From the NCBI GenBank assembly GCA_963797005.1, contig CAWCOF010000003.1, forward strand, positions 451,631 to 515,630: DNA of 64,000 nucleotides, in the 5' to 3' direction. How positions within the stretch are numbered: position 1 is the first letter of the stretch; the number at the start of each line of letters is the position of its first letter. This document shows positions 26,464-35,880 of the stretch, in pieces. The translations under genes were made by a program, and so were the position numbers. Below the pieces are notes generated by a model that was given only the letters and a program-made list of their open reading frames with translations, had not been told where the DNA came from and searched no databases. This DNA is from AWTP1-13 sp963797005. GTDB lineage: Bacteria; Pseudomonadota; Alphaproteobacteria; Rhizobiales; Hyphomicrobiaceae.

Positions 26464-27091
26464 TGTGCTGGTCGTGGACGATCACACGATCTTTCGTTCC
26501 GGCGTGAAGCGCCTGTTGTCCGACGAGTCCGACCTGCGGGTCGCGGATGAAGCGAGCAATGGCGCAGAGTTCTTGACCAAGCTGAGGCAGCCACAGCACT
26601 TCGATGTGGTGTTGCTCGATATCAACATGGAAGGCCGCAGCGGATTGGACATGCTGCAGTCGGTGCGGGCGGAATTTCCCAAGCTGCCGGTCCTGGTGCT
26701 TTCCATGTATCCGGAGGAACAATACGCGCTCACCGCCATACGCGCCGGCGCGAACGGCTACGTGTCAAAAGACATCGACGCGCCCGAGCTGATCAAGGCA
26801 ATTCGCCAAGTGGCTTCCGGTGGCCGCTACCTCACCAGCAAAGGCGCGCAGAAAGTGCTCCTGCATCTTGAAGGCACGGACGACCGTCCGCCCCATCAGA
26901 AGCTCTCCGCGCGCGAGCATCAGATCATGCTCATGATGGTGAAGGGTATGTCGCTCACCGACATCGGCGAGAAAATGCATATCAGCGTGAAGACGGTCAG
27001 CACGTACCGCTCGCGCATCCTGAGCAGGCTCGGCATCGAGAACAATGCCGAGCTCGTGCTCTACGCGGTGAGGCACGGCATTGTCATGTGA
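26456..27091 (+). CDS. LuxR/NarL-family response regulator
   Basis: 211 residues: receiver (INVLVVDDHTIFRSGVKRLL, phospho-acceptor Asp in VVLLDINMEG, Lys in GYVSKDIDAP) and a C-terminal GerE helix-turn-helix (LSAREHQIMLMMVKGMSLTD, then KTVSTYRSRILSRLG). Partner of the PAS kinase just upstream. Likely regulator of the two 36-bp dyads, which sit before the ligase operon and the esterase. Such regulators bind as dimers, in keeping with the dyad. Confidence 0.94.
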   Translation: MINVLVVDDHTIFRSGVKRLLSDESDLRVADEASNGAEFLTKLRQPQHFDVVLLDINMEGRSGLDMLQSVRAEFPKLPVLVLSMYPEEQYALTAIRAGANGYVSKDIDAPELIKAIRQVASGGRYLTSKGAQKVLLHLEGTDDRPPHQKLSAREHQIMLMMVKGMSLTDIGEKMHISVKTVSTYRSRILSRLGIENNAELVLYAVRHGIVM

Positions 27092-27113
27092 GATAGTGCA
27101 GTGTGGCTTGGAT

Positions 27114-27137
27114 GGGACGGCGCCGCCGCGCGGTCCC
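27114..27137. terminator. Hairpin between convergent regulator and esterase genes
   Basis: GGGAC-G-GCGC-CGCC-GCGC-G-GTCCC: two stem blocks around a single G-G mismatch with a 4-base loop, lying between the stops at 27091 and 27147. It can serve both directions. No clear T run follows. Confidence 0.5.
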
Positions 27138-27146
27138 GGGCCCGCC

Positions 27147-28896
27147 CTACTGCACGGTGATCTGCTTATCCGTCAAGCTGGCGTCAAAATGAAGCACCGA
27201 CGGCCAGATGGGCCAACCGACTCCGAGCGTCGCGTTGTTCGGATCGCCGTTGCGAGCGAACGCACCCAGGCTGTCCATCATCGCCTTCGACAGCGCAAGG
27301 CGTCCACCCTTGTTGGCAGTGCTGTTCTGGGCATTCGAGAAGACGTTCGGGCCGAAATTGCCGAACAGGAACTCGAGATCGAAGGCGTGTGCCGCGCCGT
27401 ACACGTCGTTCCAAGGCGCGGGTTCCAAATCCCAATCGAACTGGTAGTACCAGATGTTCGATTGTTGGGACTTCAAGGCATTCAGCACGTTGTCGCGGCT
27501 CGCGATGAAAAAGATCTTGTTCAGCAGATCGGTGCGCGCGTTGTACCCCGTAATCGGCGTGGTCACCGGCAGGTAGGAGGCGTCGATGAGATGGCATCGG
27601 TAAGCGTGGGCGCGACGTCCGGGTTGTAGTTGTACATCATCGTAAAGCGGGTCGCATCGCTCACGATCAGGCCCGGCTTTCCCCCGAGCGCCGGCGAGAG
27701 CGCGAGGAAGGATGCGAAGAGCTTGGCCTCGTCGCGCGCGTTACTGGCGAGGAAGGGCACTTTGACGTACTTGCCGGCGGTGATGCTGCCGACCGGATCG
27801 GGTGGAAGCACCACGCCTTCGGGGATCGGGCCGGAGCCGGACAGGCCGAGCGGCGGCGAGGTTGGTCAGCAGCACGGTGAAGCAGCGTCGGCCGGCGACT
27901 TGACCGCAAATAGGTCGGCGATCTGCGGTTCGTCTGGGTCGCGGCGAATGCCTGCGCGGAAGCCGTGTCGGTTGCCTTGCCATCGGCGATCAGCAAGTTG
28001 TACAGCAATGCGTTGCCCTGCGCGAGGTACGTCGACGCCGGGCTCAGGGTCGCGATGCTGCCTGGCGGCAGGTTCGACTCGCGAGGGAAATACCGCCGCT
28101 GAACAGCTGCCGCCCGGTGGAAGAGATTGGCGCGCTCTGGCATCAACGGCGAGATCATCAGCGCGTAGATGTTGATGGCGCCGGCGGACTGTCCGATGAT
28201 GGTCACGTTGCTGGCGTTGCCGCCGAACTCGGCGATGTTGCTTGTTGATGAACTGCAAGCGCCTTGATCGTGTCGAGCGTGCCGAAGTTGCCGGAATCGT
28301 CTTGCGCATTCGGTGCCGCCCTTCAGCTGCGGCAGGTCGAGCAAGCCGAAGATGCCGAGCGCGGTAGTTGACCGTGACGACGACCGCGTTCTGGCGGTCT
28401 TGGCGAGCACTCGCGCCGTCGTAGACCGGGTCGGCGGTGTAGCCCGAGACGTTGCTGCCGCCATGGATGAACACGATCACCGGCAGATTCGTCTCGCCGC
28501 TCGCCGGACGCCAGACGTTGAGGTAGAGGCAGTCCTCGCTGCCGACCGCCTGGTTCAGCGTCGTGCCGATCGTAGCGTCGTAGGTGTTGTTCGCGCCCGG
28601 ACCGTAGATGCGCCCGTACTGCACGCAGGCATTGCCGAATTGCTGTCGTCGTCAACGGCCGTGCTCCAGCGTGCGGGATCGACCGGCGCCTTCCAGCGCA
28701 ACGCCTCGACCGGCGGCTTAGCAAACGGAACGCCCATCCAGAAATAGGTGCCGGACGCGGCCGTGTCGTCGACCCCTTCCACCGGTCCGAACTGGGTCGA
28801 TTTCGCCACCGGCGAGTTCGAACCGCCGCCGTTGCATCCTGCCAGTGCCAGCAAGATCAACAAGAGGAACGTGAGCCCCGCGCTGAACCGCTTCAT
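27147..28896 (-). pseudogene. Lipoprotein carboxylesterase (type B), frameshifted
   Basis: Reading from 28896, MKRFSAGLTFLLLILLALAGC is a lipoprotein signal, so the enzyme would be anchored facing the periplasm or outside. Pieces in several frames give the type-B esterase: EDCLYLNVWRP, the oxyanion segment VIVFIHGGSNVSGY, the nucleophile elbow IIGQSAGAINIYALM (GQSAG, where most have GESAG), and the C-terminus with WNDVYGAAHAFDLEFLFG (catalytic His region). Corrected length about 580 residues, normal. Six or more frame changes between 28635 and 27595 spoil it; probably sequencing errors. Operator copy B lies about 90 bp upstream, linking it to the ligase operon. Confidence 0.75.
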
Positions 28897-28984
28897 GGTT
28901 GCCTCCCTCGCCTATCGTTGGAATCGTCGGTTCGACTGCCTCTACCCGACCATGAACGGTACGCGCAGGCTCCCGCGAGGTTAG

Positions 28985-29020
28985 TCAGATTATTCTGGCA
29001 TGCGGCTAGGAATATTCTGA
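28985..29020. promoter_or_regulatory. 36-bp dyad operator, copy B
   Basis: TCAGA-N3-TTCTG, 10 bases, AGGAA-N3-TCTGA. It matches copy A (25222-25257) at 28 of 36 positions, with the outer TCAGA/TCTGA and one AGGAA preserved. It starts 89 bp upstream of the esterase ATG, a spacing similar to that of copy A before the ligase. Candidate binding site for the LuxR-type regulator at 26456-27091. Confidence 0.6.
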
Positions 29021-29134
29021 TTCGCTACGGTGTATGCCGGCGAGCGTGAGAAAATCGCGCAGGGCCTTCCTGCCTCGAACGACCAGCTGGCGGCGTCCTA
29101 GAGACCGTAAGAGAAGTGGACAAATGAGGAATCT

Positions 29135-29521
29135 ATGAAAAGACAAGCGGGCTTGTGGATCGACCACAGGGAAGCGTTTGTAGTGTTTGTCGGAGACGAT
29201 GGAGAAGAGACGAGACGAATAGAATCGGGCATGGAAAAGCATGTCCGATTCTCTGGTGGCAACAGGTCAGAGGAAGGCTCGGCAGACGACCAGCGAGACC
29301 GACAGTTTACGACCCACCTCAACAGATACTATGACGAGGTGATCTCGCATATTCATGACGCGGAATCCATCCTGCTCTTCGGTCCGGGCGAGGCGAAGAA
29401 GGAGCTTGAGAAACGTCTCGCGAATAAAGGACTGGGTGGACGCATCGTCGGTATTGAACCAGCTGACAAGATGACCGATCGCCAGATTGCAGCAAGGGTT
29501 CGAGAACACTTTCGACCCTAG
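29135..29521 (+). CDS. Conserved protein of unknown function, eRF1/Pelota-domain-like
   Basis: 128 residues, intact. The N-terminus is GLWIDHREAFVVFV, then a basic/acidic stretch (EKHVRFSGGNRSEEGSADDQ) and a C-terminal part with DAESILLFGPGEAKKELE and KMTDRQIAARVREHF. The FGPGEAK pattern recalls the peptide-release-factor (eRF1 domain 3) fold seen in bacterial baeRF proteins; this is a likeness only. I do not know the function. Base composition is clearly lower in GC than the flanks, hinting at transfer. ATGAGGAATCT precedes the ATG. Confidence 0.75.
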   Translation: MKRQAGLWIDHREAFVVFVGDDGEETRRIESGMEKHVRFSGGNRSEEGSADDQRDRQFTTHLNRYYDEVISHIHDAESILLFGPGEAKKELEKRLANKGLGGRIVGIEPADKMTDRQIAARVREHFRP

Positions 29522-29553
29522 GCTTGCCGTCACAACGAACGAGCTCGCACGAC

Positions 29554-29787
29554 TCATCGTTCGATGATGCTGCTCCGCAATCCCACGACCTCGATCGTCG
29601 GGAGGCGATAGAGGGGCTTACCGTCCACGTACTCGCCGGTGAACACGCCTACGTACGGCGCGGCGGAGTTGCCAGGGCTCGGCGTCAGCTCGGTGGCACA
29701 CCCGGCGAGTCCGACAATCACGAGAGCCACAACAGCAAACACTGCGCTTGAGTCAGGGCGTTCGAAATGTGGTTTGCGTAGGTGCAT
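29554..29787 (-). CDS. Small lipoprotein, unknown
   Basis: 77 residues with a hydrophobic signal and a lipobox (VGLAGCATE). The mature 47 residues are TELTPSPGNSAAPYVGVFTG and a short tail; I see no domain. It lies 16 bp after the TctC remnant on the same strand. A conserved small outer-membrane lipoprotein is likely, function unknown. Confidence 0.6.
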   Translation of the reverse strand: MHLRKPHFERPDSSAVFAVVALVIVGLAGCATELTPSPGNSAAPYVGVFTGEYVDGKPLYRLPTIEVVGLRSSIIER

Positions 29788-29803
29788 GAGTGCTCTCGGC
29801 GGA

Positions 29804-30633
29804 CTACTCGGTGGTGATCCCCGCGTCCTTCACGACCTTCACCCAGCGCGCATTCTCCTGGCGCATGAACGTGCCGAACTCCGCGGGCGTCATGAGGCGA
29901 ATCTCCGCGCCCTCGTCACGAGCCGCTTCTTCACCGCGGGGACATTCACCACTTCCGCGACGGCCGCGTTGATCTTCTGCACGACGTCGGCGGGCATTCC
30001 CTTCGGACCGACCAGGCCGGTCCACGTGCCCACGTCGAAATCGGCGAGCCCCAGCTCTGCCATTGTCGGGACGTCGGGCACGATGGGACTGCGCTCTTTC
30101 GACGCGAGCCCGATCGCGCGCACCTTGCCGCCGCGGATCTGCGGCACTACGGCCGGCAACCTCGCGAAGTTGACCTGCGCTTCGCCCGACATGATCGCGA
30201 GCACCGACGGCGCGCCTCGCTTGTACGGGACGTGCGTGATGTTGGCGTTGAGGCCTTTCACCAGGAGCTCACCCGCGAGGTGCCCGGGCGAGCCCACACC
30301 CGACGACGAATGGAACGTCGGCGACTTCACCGAGAGCGCCTTCAGGTCGCCAACCGTCTTGAACGTGGTCTGCGGCGAGGCGATCATGATCATCGGGTAC
30401 GAGCCCACCAGCGCGACCGGCGTGAAATCGTCGAGCGGATGAAATCGCTGCTTCGTCAGGCCGGGATCATCGCGTGCACCGCCACCGTGGTCATCAGCAG
30501 CGTGTAGCCATCCGCCGGCGCCTGGAGCATTTGCTCGGCCGCGAAGTCGCCCGCGCCACCCGGCTCGTTCTCGATCACGATGGGCTGCCTTGTCCCGGAT
30601 TTGATAGAGTGCATCGATGTGAGCGTTGGCCAT
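29804..30633 (-). pseudogene. Bug/TctC-type binding protein, truncated and frameshifted
   Basis: Periplasmic binding protein of the tripartite tricarboxylate family. The core is clear (TPVALVGSYPMIMIASPQTT, SSGVGSPGHLAGELLVKG, EVVNVPAVKKRL) and ends RWVKVVKDAGITTE at 29804. The first frame preserved upstream is QPIVIENEPGG (about 30585), so the signal peptide and the first 40 or so residues of the normal protein are absent; sequence above 30630 is unrelated. Three frame changes are also present (about 30560, 30455, 29935). The missing N-terminus is not explained by an indel and suggests a real remnant. Confidence 0.75.
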
Positions 30634-30708
30634 GATGATTCAGGATTATCTAGATAGATCGATGCTCAAGACTACCAGGGCACACACTGCACGACCGGGC
30701 CACTTGCG

Positions 30709-32703
30709 TCACCCCCACCCTGCGAAGTGCCGTCCCAGCGCGCCACCCACCTCGCGGACGGCGCTCGACCAATCTCCGATGGCCGGCTGCCGGAAGAGCC
30801 GCGCCGTCGGATACCAGGGGCTGTCCGGGCGATCGAGCAGCCAGACCCAGAACGGGTTGAAGGGCAGCATTACCCACAAGGGCTTGCCCATCGCGCCCGC
30901 CAGATGCGCAACACTGGTGTCCACGGTCACCACGAGATCCACGATATCCACGAGTGCCGCCGTGTCTGCAAAGTCGTGCAATGAATCGCCGAAGTGACGA
31001 ATTCGCGCATTTGCGGCAAGCATTTCACTGTCCGCACTCGATACTTCCTTCTGCAGGCTGATCCACTCGATGTCTTCCGTGAGCAGCGGCAGGACGTCCG
31101 TCAATCCGATGCTGCGCAGGTCGCGCCGGAGCGTCTTGCTGCCGCTCCACGCGAGGCCCACGCGCGGCCGCGTGGCCGCGCCGAGCAGCGATCGCCACCG
31201 GGCCGCGCGTGCCGGGTCGCTGCGAACGTAAGGAACGTCATGCGGTACATCGTGGAGCGTGGTCCTGAACGCGCCGGGCGCGCTCATGAGCGAGCAATGG
31301 AAGTCGAAGTCGGGCAACGCTTCGCCCTCGGCGATCACCTGCGTTGCCTCGAATTGACCTGCGAGCAGCGGCACGAGCGGAGGCTGCACTTGCAGCACCA
31401 CTTGCGCCCCGGCTGCCACGGCACGCTGCGCATACCGACAGAATAGCAGGGTATCTCCGAGACCCTGTTCGCTGTGCAACAGCAGCGTCTTGCCCGCGAG
31501 CGGCGTCGCGCCATCCCATTGCGGTTGCGCGAAATCTCGGCGCGGGCTCGCCTTCCCCGGCGCCTCCCAGCGCCATTCGAAGTGCGGCCACGCGGACAGG
31601 TAATCGCCGAGCAGCAGCCGGCAATTCGCAAGATTCCAGTGCGCACCGGCGAACTCGGGATCGAGGGCCAACACGCGCTCGTAGCTCGCGATCGCCTCCT
31701 GATGGCGATGCAGATCGCGCAGCGCGTTGCCCCGGTTGCACCATGCGTCGACGTAGCCGGGCGCGAGCGCTACCGCCTCGTCGAAACTGGACAACGCCTC
31801 GGCGTGACGCGAGAGCTCCGCGAGCGAATTGCCGCGCGAAAACCAGGCCTCCGGGAAATCGGGCTTCAAAAGCAGCGCCTGATCGTCGCTCGCCAGGGCT
31901 TGCTCGTGCTGTCCCATATCGGTCCGCACCATCGCGCGGTTGTGATAGGCCCCGGCATAGCCGGGTCGCTGCGCCAGCGCCCGCTCGAAGCTCGCAAGCG
32001 CCTCGTCGTAGCGCTTGAGCCAACCGAGGGCCGCGCCGCGGTTGTTGCTGGCCTCCGCAAAGTCGGGCCTGAGCGCGAGCGCACGTTCGTAGCTCGAGAG
32101 CGCCTCGGCGTGGCGCTCGAGACTCGCAAACGCCACGCCCCGGTTGTTCCACGCCTCCGCAAAGTCGGGTTGGAGCGCCAATGCGCGGTCGTAGCTCGCG
32201 AGGGCGTCGCCCGGTCTGCCGAGACGGCGCAGCGCGTTGCCGTGCTCGTTGTGCGCGGCTGCGGAGCCCGGCGCCAGCTCGATCGCGCGCCCGTAGCTTC
32301 CCACTGCTTCGGCGTGGCGCCCGAGATCGCGCAACGCATTGCCGCGATTGTAGTGGCACTCGGCATAGCCCGAATCGATGGCGAGCGCCCGCTCGTAGCT
32401 CGAGAGCGCGTCCGCATGCCGCAGCATCCGCCCCAGCGCCACGCCATGGTTGTTGTGGACTTGAGCGCTCGCGGGATTGACCGCGCAGGCCCGCGACAGT
32501 AGCTCGACCGCCTCCCGCGTTCTCGCCGATTCGAGCGCGATGACCGCGAGGAATTGCAGCGCCCGGACGTCGTCGCCTTGCGCGACCAGCACGCCGCGAC
32601 AAAGGCGTTCGGCCTCCGCCCGATCGCCGCGCTGAAAGGCGCCAACGGCGAGCTGCAATGCCTCGGGTGGCGTCGGCGCACCGGTGCGAGACGCGCCCTG
32701 CAC
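30709..32703 (-). CDS. TPR protein with GT9-like glycosyltransferase domain
   Basis: 664 residues, GTG start. Residues about 11-384 are eleven tandem 34-residue TPR units (for example NNRGVAFASLERHAEALSSY and CNRGNALRDLHRHQEAIASY). Residues about 385-664 form a heptosyltransferase-like (GT9) domain: LLLHSEQGLGDTLLFCRYAQ, RVGLAWSGSKTLRRD, VDLVVTVDTSVAHLAGAMGK. Such proteins are annotated as TPR-containing glycosyltransferases; acceptor unknown. No signal peptide. The GTG comes six bases after the phasin stop, so the two are likely translated together. Confidence 0.88.
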   Translation of the reverse strand: MQGASRTGAPTPPEALQLAVGAFQRGDRAEAERLCRGVLVAQGDDVRALQFLAVIALESARTREAVELLSRACAVNPASAQVHNNHGVALGRMLRHADALSSYERALAIDSGYAECHYNRGNALRDLGRHAEAVGSYGRAIELAPGSAAAHNEHGNALRRLGRPGDALASYDRALALQPDFAEAWNNRGVAFASLERHAEALSSYERALALRPDFAEASNNRGAALGWLKRYDEALASFERALAQRPGYAGAYHNRAMVRTDMGQHEQALASDDQALLLKPDFPEAWFSRGNSLAELSRHAEALSSFDEAVALAPGYVDAWCNRGNALRDLHRHQEAIASYERVLALDPEFAGAHWNLANCRLLLGDYLSAWPHFEWRWEAPGKASPRRDFAQPQWDGATPLAGKTLLLHSEQGLGDTLLFCRYAQRAVAAGAQVVLQVQPPLVPLLAGQFEATQVIAEGEALPDFDFHCSLMSAPGAFRTTLHDVPHDVPYVRSDPARAARWRSLLGAATRPRVGLAWSGSKTLRRDLRSIGLTDVLPLLTEDIEWISLQKEVSSADSEMLAANARIRHFGDSLHDFADTAALVDIVDLVVTVDTSVAHLAGAMGKPLWVMLPFNPFWVWLLDRPDSPWYPTARLFRQPAIGDWSSAVREVGGALGRHFAGWG
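31552..32673 (-). repeat. Eleven tandem 102-bp TPR-coding repeats
   Basis: DNA-level tandem repetition with a period of 102 bases encoding the TPR units of the glycosyltransferase-like protein. Neighbouring units share long near-identical words (for example the repeated GAGCTCGAGAGCGC-type and TCGTAGCT words). The later units are more alike than the first, suggesting expansion by duplication. Confidence 0.75.
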
Positions 32704-32709
32704 GAACGC

Positions 32710-33351
32710 TTACCGCTTCATGCCGGGCACGTACCTCGCGAAGTCGCCCATCACACGCTGCATCGACTCGAACGCGTTGCCGCCCGACGAGACGACGCCT
32801 TGCATCGCCTGGATCACGTTCTGCGCCTGGCGCAGGTCGGGCATCATCGCCATCGCCGCCTTCGCTTCCTTGACGCCCGGCACGCCCGCCATCTGCTCTT
32901 CCATCATCACGAACAGGCGCTTCTGCATCTCGACGATCATGTCGAACATCTGGCCCCAGTAGCGCATGGCATGCTCCACCGCTTCCTGCGACGCGGTTTG
33001 TCCGGCGGCCATCATCTGCTCGGGGCTGCCGGCTTCGGCGGCGCGCTTGGCGGCCTTGCGGCCCAGCGCCCGCGACGCCTCCTCGCCTTCGAACTGCAGG
33101 CGGCGGAGCTTCGTGGTGTTCTCGATCGCGGCGTTGATGATGTCGAGCGCCAGCTTGGCGTTGGCCTTGTAGAGGTCCATCGCCTGCTCGGGCGTCATCA
33201 GCTTGGCCATCTTCGAGAGGTCGGGCATCCGGCCCATCGGAAACGGTGCATCCTTGCCGGCAGGAGCCGCCGTCGCTTTCTTCACGGGGCGCTTCTTCGC
33301 GGGCTTGCGCGCGGTCTTCTTCGCAGCCGGTGCGGGGGTTTTCTTTGCCAT
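32710..33351 (-). CDS. Phasin-family protein
   Basis: 213 residues. An alanine/lysine-rich basic N-terminus (KKTPAPAAKKTARKPAKKRP) precedes the phasin helix region (MTPEQAMDLYKANAKLALDI, then EEASRALGRKAAKRAAEAGS and MFDMIVEMQKRLFVMMEEQM). Phasins coat polyhydroxyalkanoate granules; a basic tail can also tie granules to the nucleoid. AAGGAG lies eight bases before the ATG at 33351, which is preferred to the TTG at 33369. It is followed at once by the TPR-glycosyltransferase-like gene. With PhaB-like reductase 9 kb away it supports PHA storage in the organism. Confidence 0.88.
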   Translation of the reverse strand: MAKKTPAPAAKKTARKPAKKRPVKKATAAPAGKDAPFPMGRMPDLSKMAKLMTPEQAMDLYKANAKLALDIINAAIENTTKLRRLQFEGEEASRALGRKAAKRAAEAGSPEQMMAAGQTASQEAVEHAMRYWGQMFDMIVEMQKRLFVMMEEQMAGVPGVKEAKAAMAMMPDLRQAQNVIQAMQGVVSSGGNAFESMQRVMGDFARYVPGMKR

Positions 33352-33518
33352 GGAGCGCTCCTTCGTCAAGGGACCTGGACGGAAGATGAGACTCCCATTC
33401 CCGGGCTGCCGTCAAGCGCGTCTTGCATCGCATGGCGGACCCGGCGCGCGTGCTAGCATCCTCGGTCCGCCGCCGGAAACGCAGCGCGGCTCGCTCCATC
33501 TACCCAAGGGGAAGCACG

Positions 33519-34701
33519 ATGTCGAATTTGCGCGAACGGTTCGGCCGGCCGCTTCGTCTCGGCGTCATCGGCGGCGGTCCGGACTCCTGGATCGGGCGCG
33601 TGCATCGCAGCGCTGCCGAGATGGACGGCTGGTGGCGATGCGCGCCGGCGTGTTTTCCAGCGATCCGGCGCGCTCGCGCACCGCGGGCGGTCGCCTTTGG
33701 CTTCGACACCGGAGCGCAGCTACGGCACGGTGGAGGAGATGCTCGCGCAGGAAGAGCGCGCGCGCCGACGGCATCGACGCGGTCGCGATCATGACGCCGA
33801 ACGACACGCACTATCCGTTCGCCGCCGCCGCGCTCGACGCCGGCCTCGACGTCATCTGCGACAAGCCGGTCACCCACGATTTCGCGCAGGCCTGCGACCT
33901 GGTCGCGCGCGCCCGCTCGCAACCCGGCTGTTCGCCATCGCCCACGGCTACGCGGCGTATCCGATGACGCGCTACGCCGCGCAGCTCGTGCGCGACGGTG
34001 CGCTCGGGCCGCGTTGCGGCTGGTGCAGGTCGAATACATCCAGGCCGGCATGGCGACGCGCGTGGAGGATGGTCCGCAGAACAATCGCTTTCGCTGGATC
34101 CTCGATCCCGAGCGCAGCGGCCTCGCGCTGGTGATGAGCGCCATCGGCTGCCACGCGCAGCATCTCGCGTCGTTCGTGGCGCGCGGCGCAGGTCGCGCGC
34201 GTGTCGCGGCCGACGTCGGCACGCTGCTGCCGGGGCGCAAGGTCGTCGACTACGTCTCCGCGCTGGTGGAATTCGAAGGCGACGTGCGCGGCACGTTCAC
34301 GGTGACGCAGGCGGCCGCGGGCGGCGAGAACGACATCCGGCTGCGCGTCTACGGCGAGAAGGGCATGCTCGAATGGTACCATCGCGAGCGCGTCCTATCT
34401 GCGCCTCGCGCTGCAGGGCGAGCCCGTGCGCGTGATCGGCCGCGGCGATCCTTTCCTGCCGCCGGAGATCCTCGCGCTCGGACGCTCGCCGCGCGGTCAT
34501 CCCGAAGGCCTGCGCGACGCGTTCGCGAACATCTACGCCGAGGTCGCGCAGGACCGCATGGCCCGCGCGCTCGGCGAGTCCGTTCCGGCGCTGCCCTACC
34601 CGCGCATCGAGGAAGGCGCGCACACGATGGCGTTCATCGAGGCGTGCCTGCGCTCGCACGCGAGCGGCCGCTGGGAGACCGTCGCGCAGGTGCCGACCTG
34701 A
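33519..34701 (+). pseudogene. Gfo/Idh/MocA-family oxidoreductase, frameshifted
   Basis: NAD(P)-dependent sugar/inositol-type dehydrogenase. The start MSNLRERFGRPLRLGVIGGG is the Rossmann strand; then DAVAIMTPNDTHYPFAAAAL, LDVICDKPVTHDFAQAC (catalytic EKP-like DKP), a central piece VQVEYIQAGMATRVEDGPQN and the C-terminus HTMAFIEACLRSHASGRWE. About six frame changes (near 33635, 33695, 33760, 33925, 34010 and 34385) with a normal overall length of about 390 codons suggest sequencing error. Probably acts on a sugar derivative; convergent with the NmrA-like gene. Confidence 0.75.
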
Positions 34702-34794
34702 CGCGTTCCGCCGGCGGATGCCGCGCTGCGCATCGCGCCTTCGACCAGCGCCGCCGGAGGCGCCGAAAGCGTAATCAGCACGAGCACACGCTCC

Positions 34795-35756
34795 TCACGC
34801 CAGCGGGATCCGGTCCCTGTTGTGCGCGAGCCACGCGTCGAACGTCTTCAGCGACGGATTGAGGGCGCGGGATTCTTCCACGCTGCGCGCGGCGATGTAC
34901 TGCGCGTTGAAGTCGCGCTTGAACTGGAACATGTTGCCGAGGTCGTCGGCGCCGGGGAAGCCGAACGCCGCGATAGACGTCCGGCGACACGCGTTGTAGC
35001 GCACCTCGCTGCCCGAGCGCCTTCGTGAAGGCGCGCCGCCATCTCGGCGCCGGTCAGGTGCTCGCCCGCGATGCCGACGGTCTTGCCGATGAGCGTCGCT
35101 GCCGCCGCTTGAAGATGCCGTAGGCGCACTTGCCGATGTCTTCGGCGGCGATGCCCGGCAGCTTCGCGTCGCCCATCGGGAACGTGAGCTGCAGCATGCC
35201 GTCGCGGCCCCTGCTTGGGTCCCATGCCGAAGTAGATGAAGTTGTCCCAGTAGAACGAGGTCAGCAGGAACGTCGTGGGCACGCCGGCGTCGCTGAAAAC
35301 GTGGTCGGCCTCGCCCTTCGCGTCGAAGTGCGGCACCTTGTACTTGCCCATGCAGCGTCGGCATGCGGTCGTCGTCGAGCGGCACGAACTTGCGCGTGTC
35401 CTCGAGCGTCGACCAGATCACGTGCTGCAACGCCGGCGGCCTTCGCGGCCGCGGCCATGTTGCGCGCCTCGGCCATTTCCTTCTCCGGCGAGAAGTGATC
35501 CCAGAAGAACGTCACGCAGATAGGCGCCGTAGGCGCCGGCGAAAGCGCGCGCTCAGGCTCGCCTCGTCGTCGACGTCGGCCGCGACGACCTCGGCGCCCT
35601 GCGGCCGCCAGCGCCTGCGCCTTGTCGGAGTTCGCGTCGCGCGTGATGCGCGCGCGCCGCGAAGCCGCCGTCCGGGTCCGCGAGGATGGCGCGCACGAGG
35701 CCGCCGCCCTGCGCGCCGGTCGCCCCGACGACCGCGATGATTTTCTTGTCCGCCAT
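34795..35756 (-). pseudogene. NmrA-like NAD(P)-binding protein, frameshifted
   Basis: Atypical SDR of the NmrA type (redox sensor or isoflavone-reductase-like). The start MADKKIIAVVGATGAQGGGL shows the GATGxxG motif; later pieces are CVTFFWDHFSPEKEM, TFLLTSFYWDNFIYFGMG, the segment GKTVGIAGEHLTGAEMA and the end SLKTFDAWLAHNRDRIPLA. About 315 codons in total, normal for the family. At least seven frame changes between 35680 and 34990. GGAG precedes the start. Function in this strain cannot be read. Confidence 0.7.
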
Positions 35757-35880
35757 GCGCAGCTCCTCATGCGAGCGTCCGCGGACCGCCGCGGGCGCGA
35801 AGAAGCGATAATAGACGAACGCCGGGGGTCGACGAGGTTGTCATAATGGTGAATTCCGCCCTCTGCGCAGGCCAACTTCG

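Noticed and set aside
31552..32673. Regular 102-bp DNA repeats, considered as a CRISPR or satellite array
   Set aside because: They encode TPR units in frame; repeat size and lack of unique spacers do not fit CRISPR.
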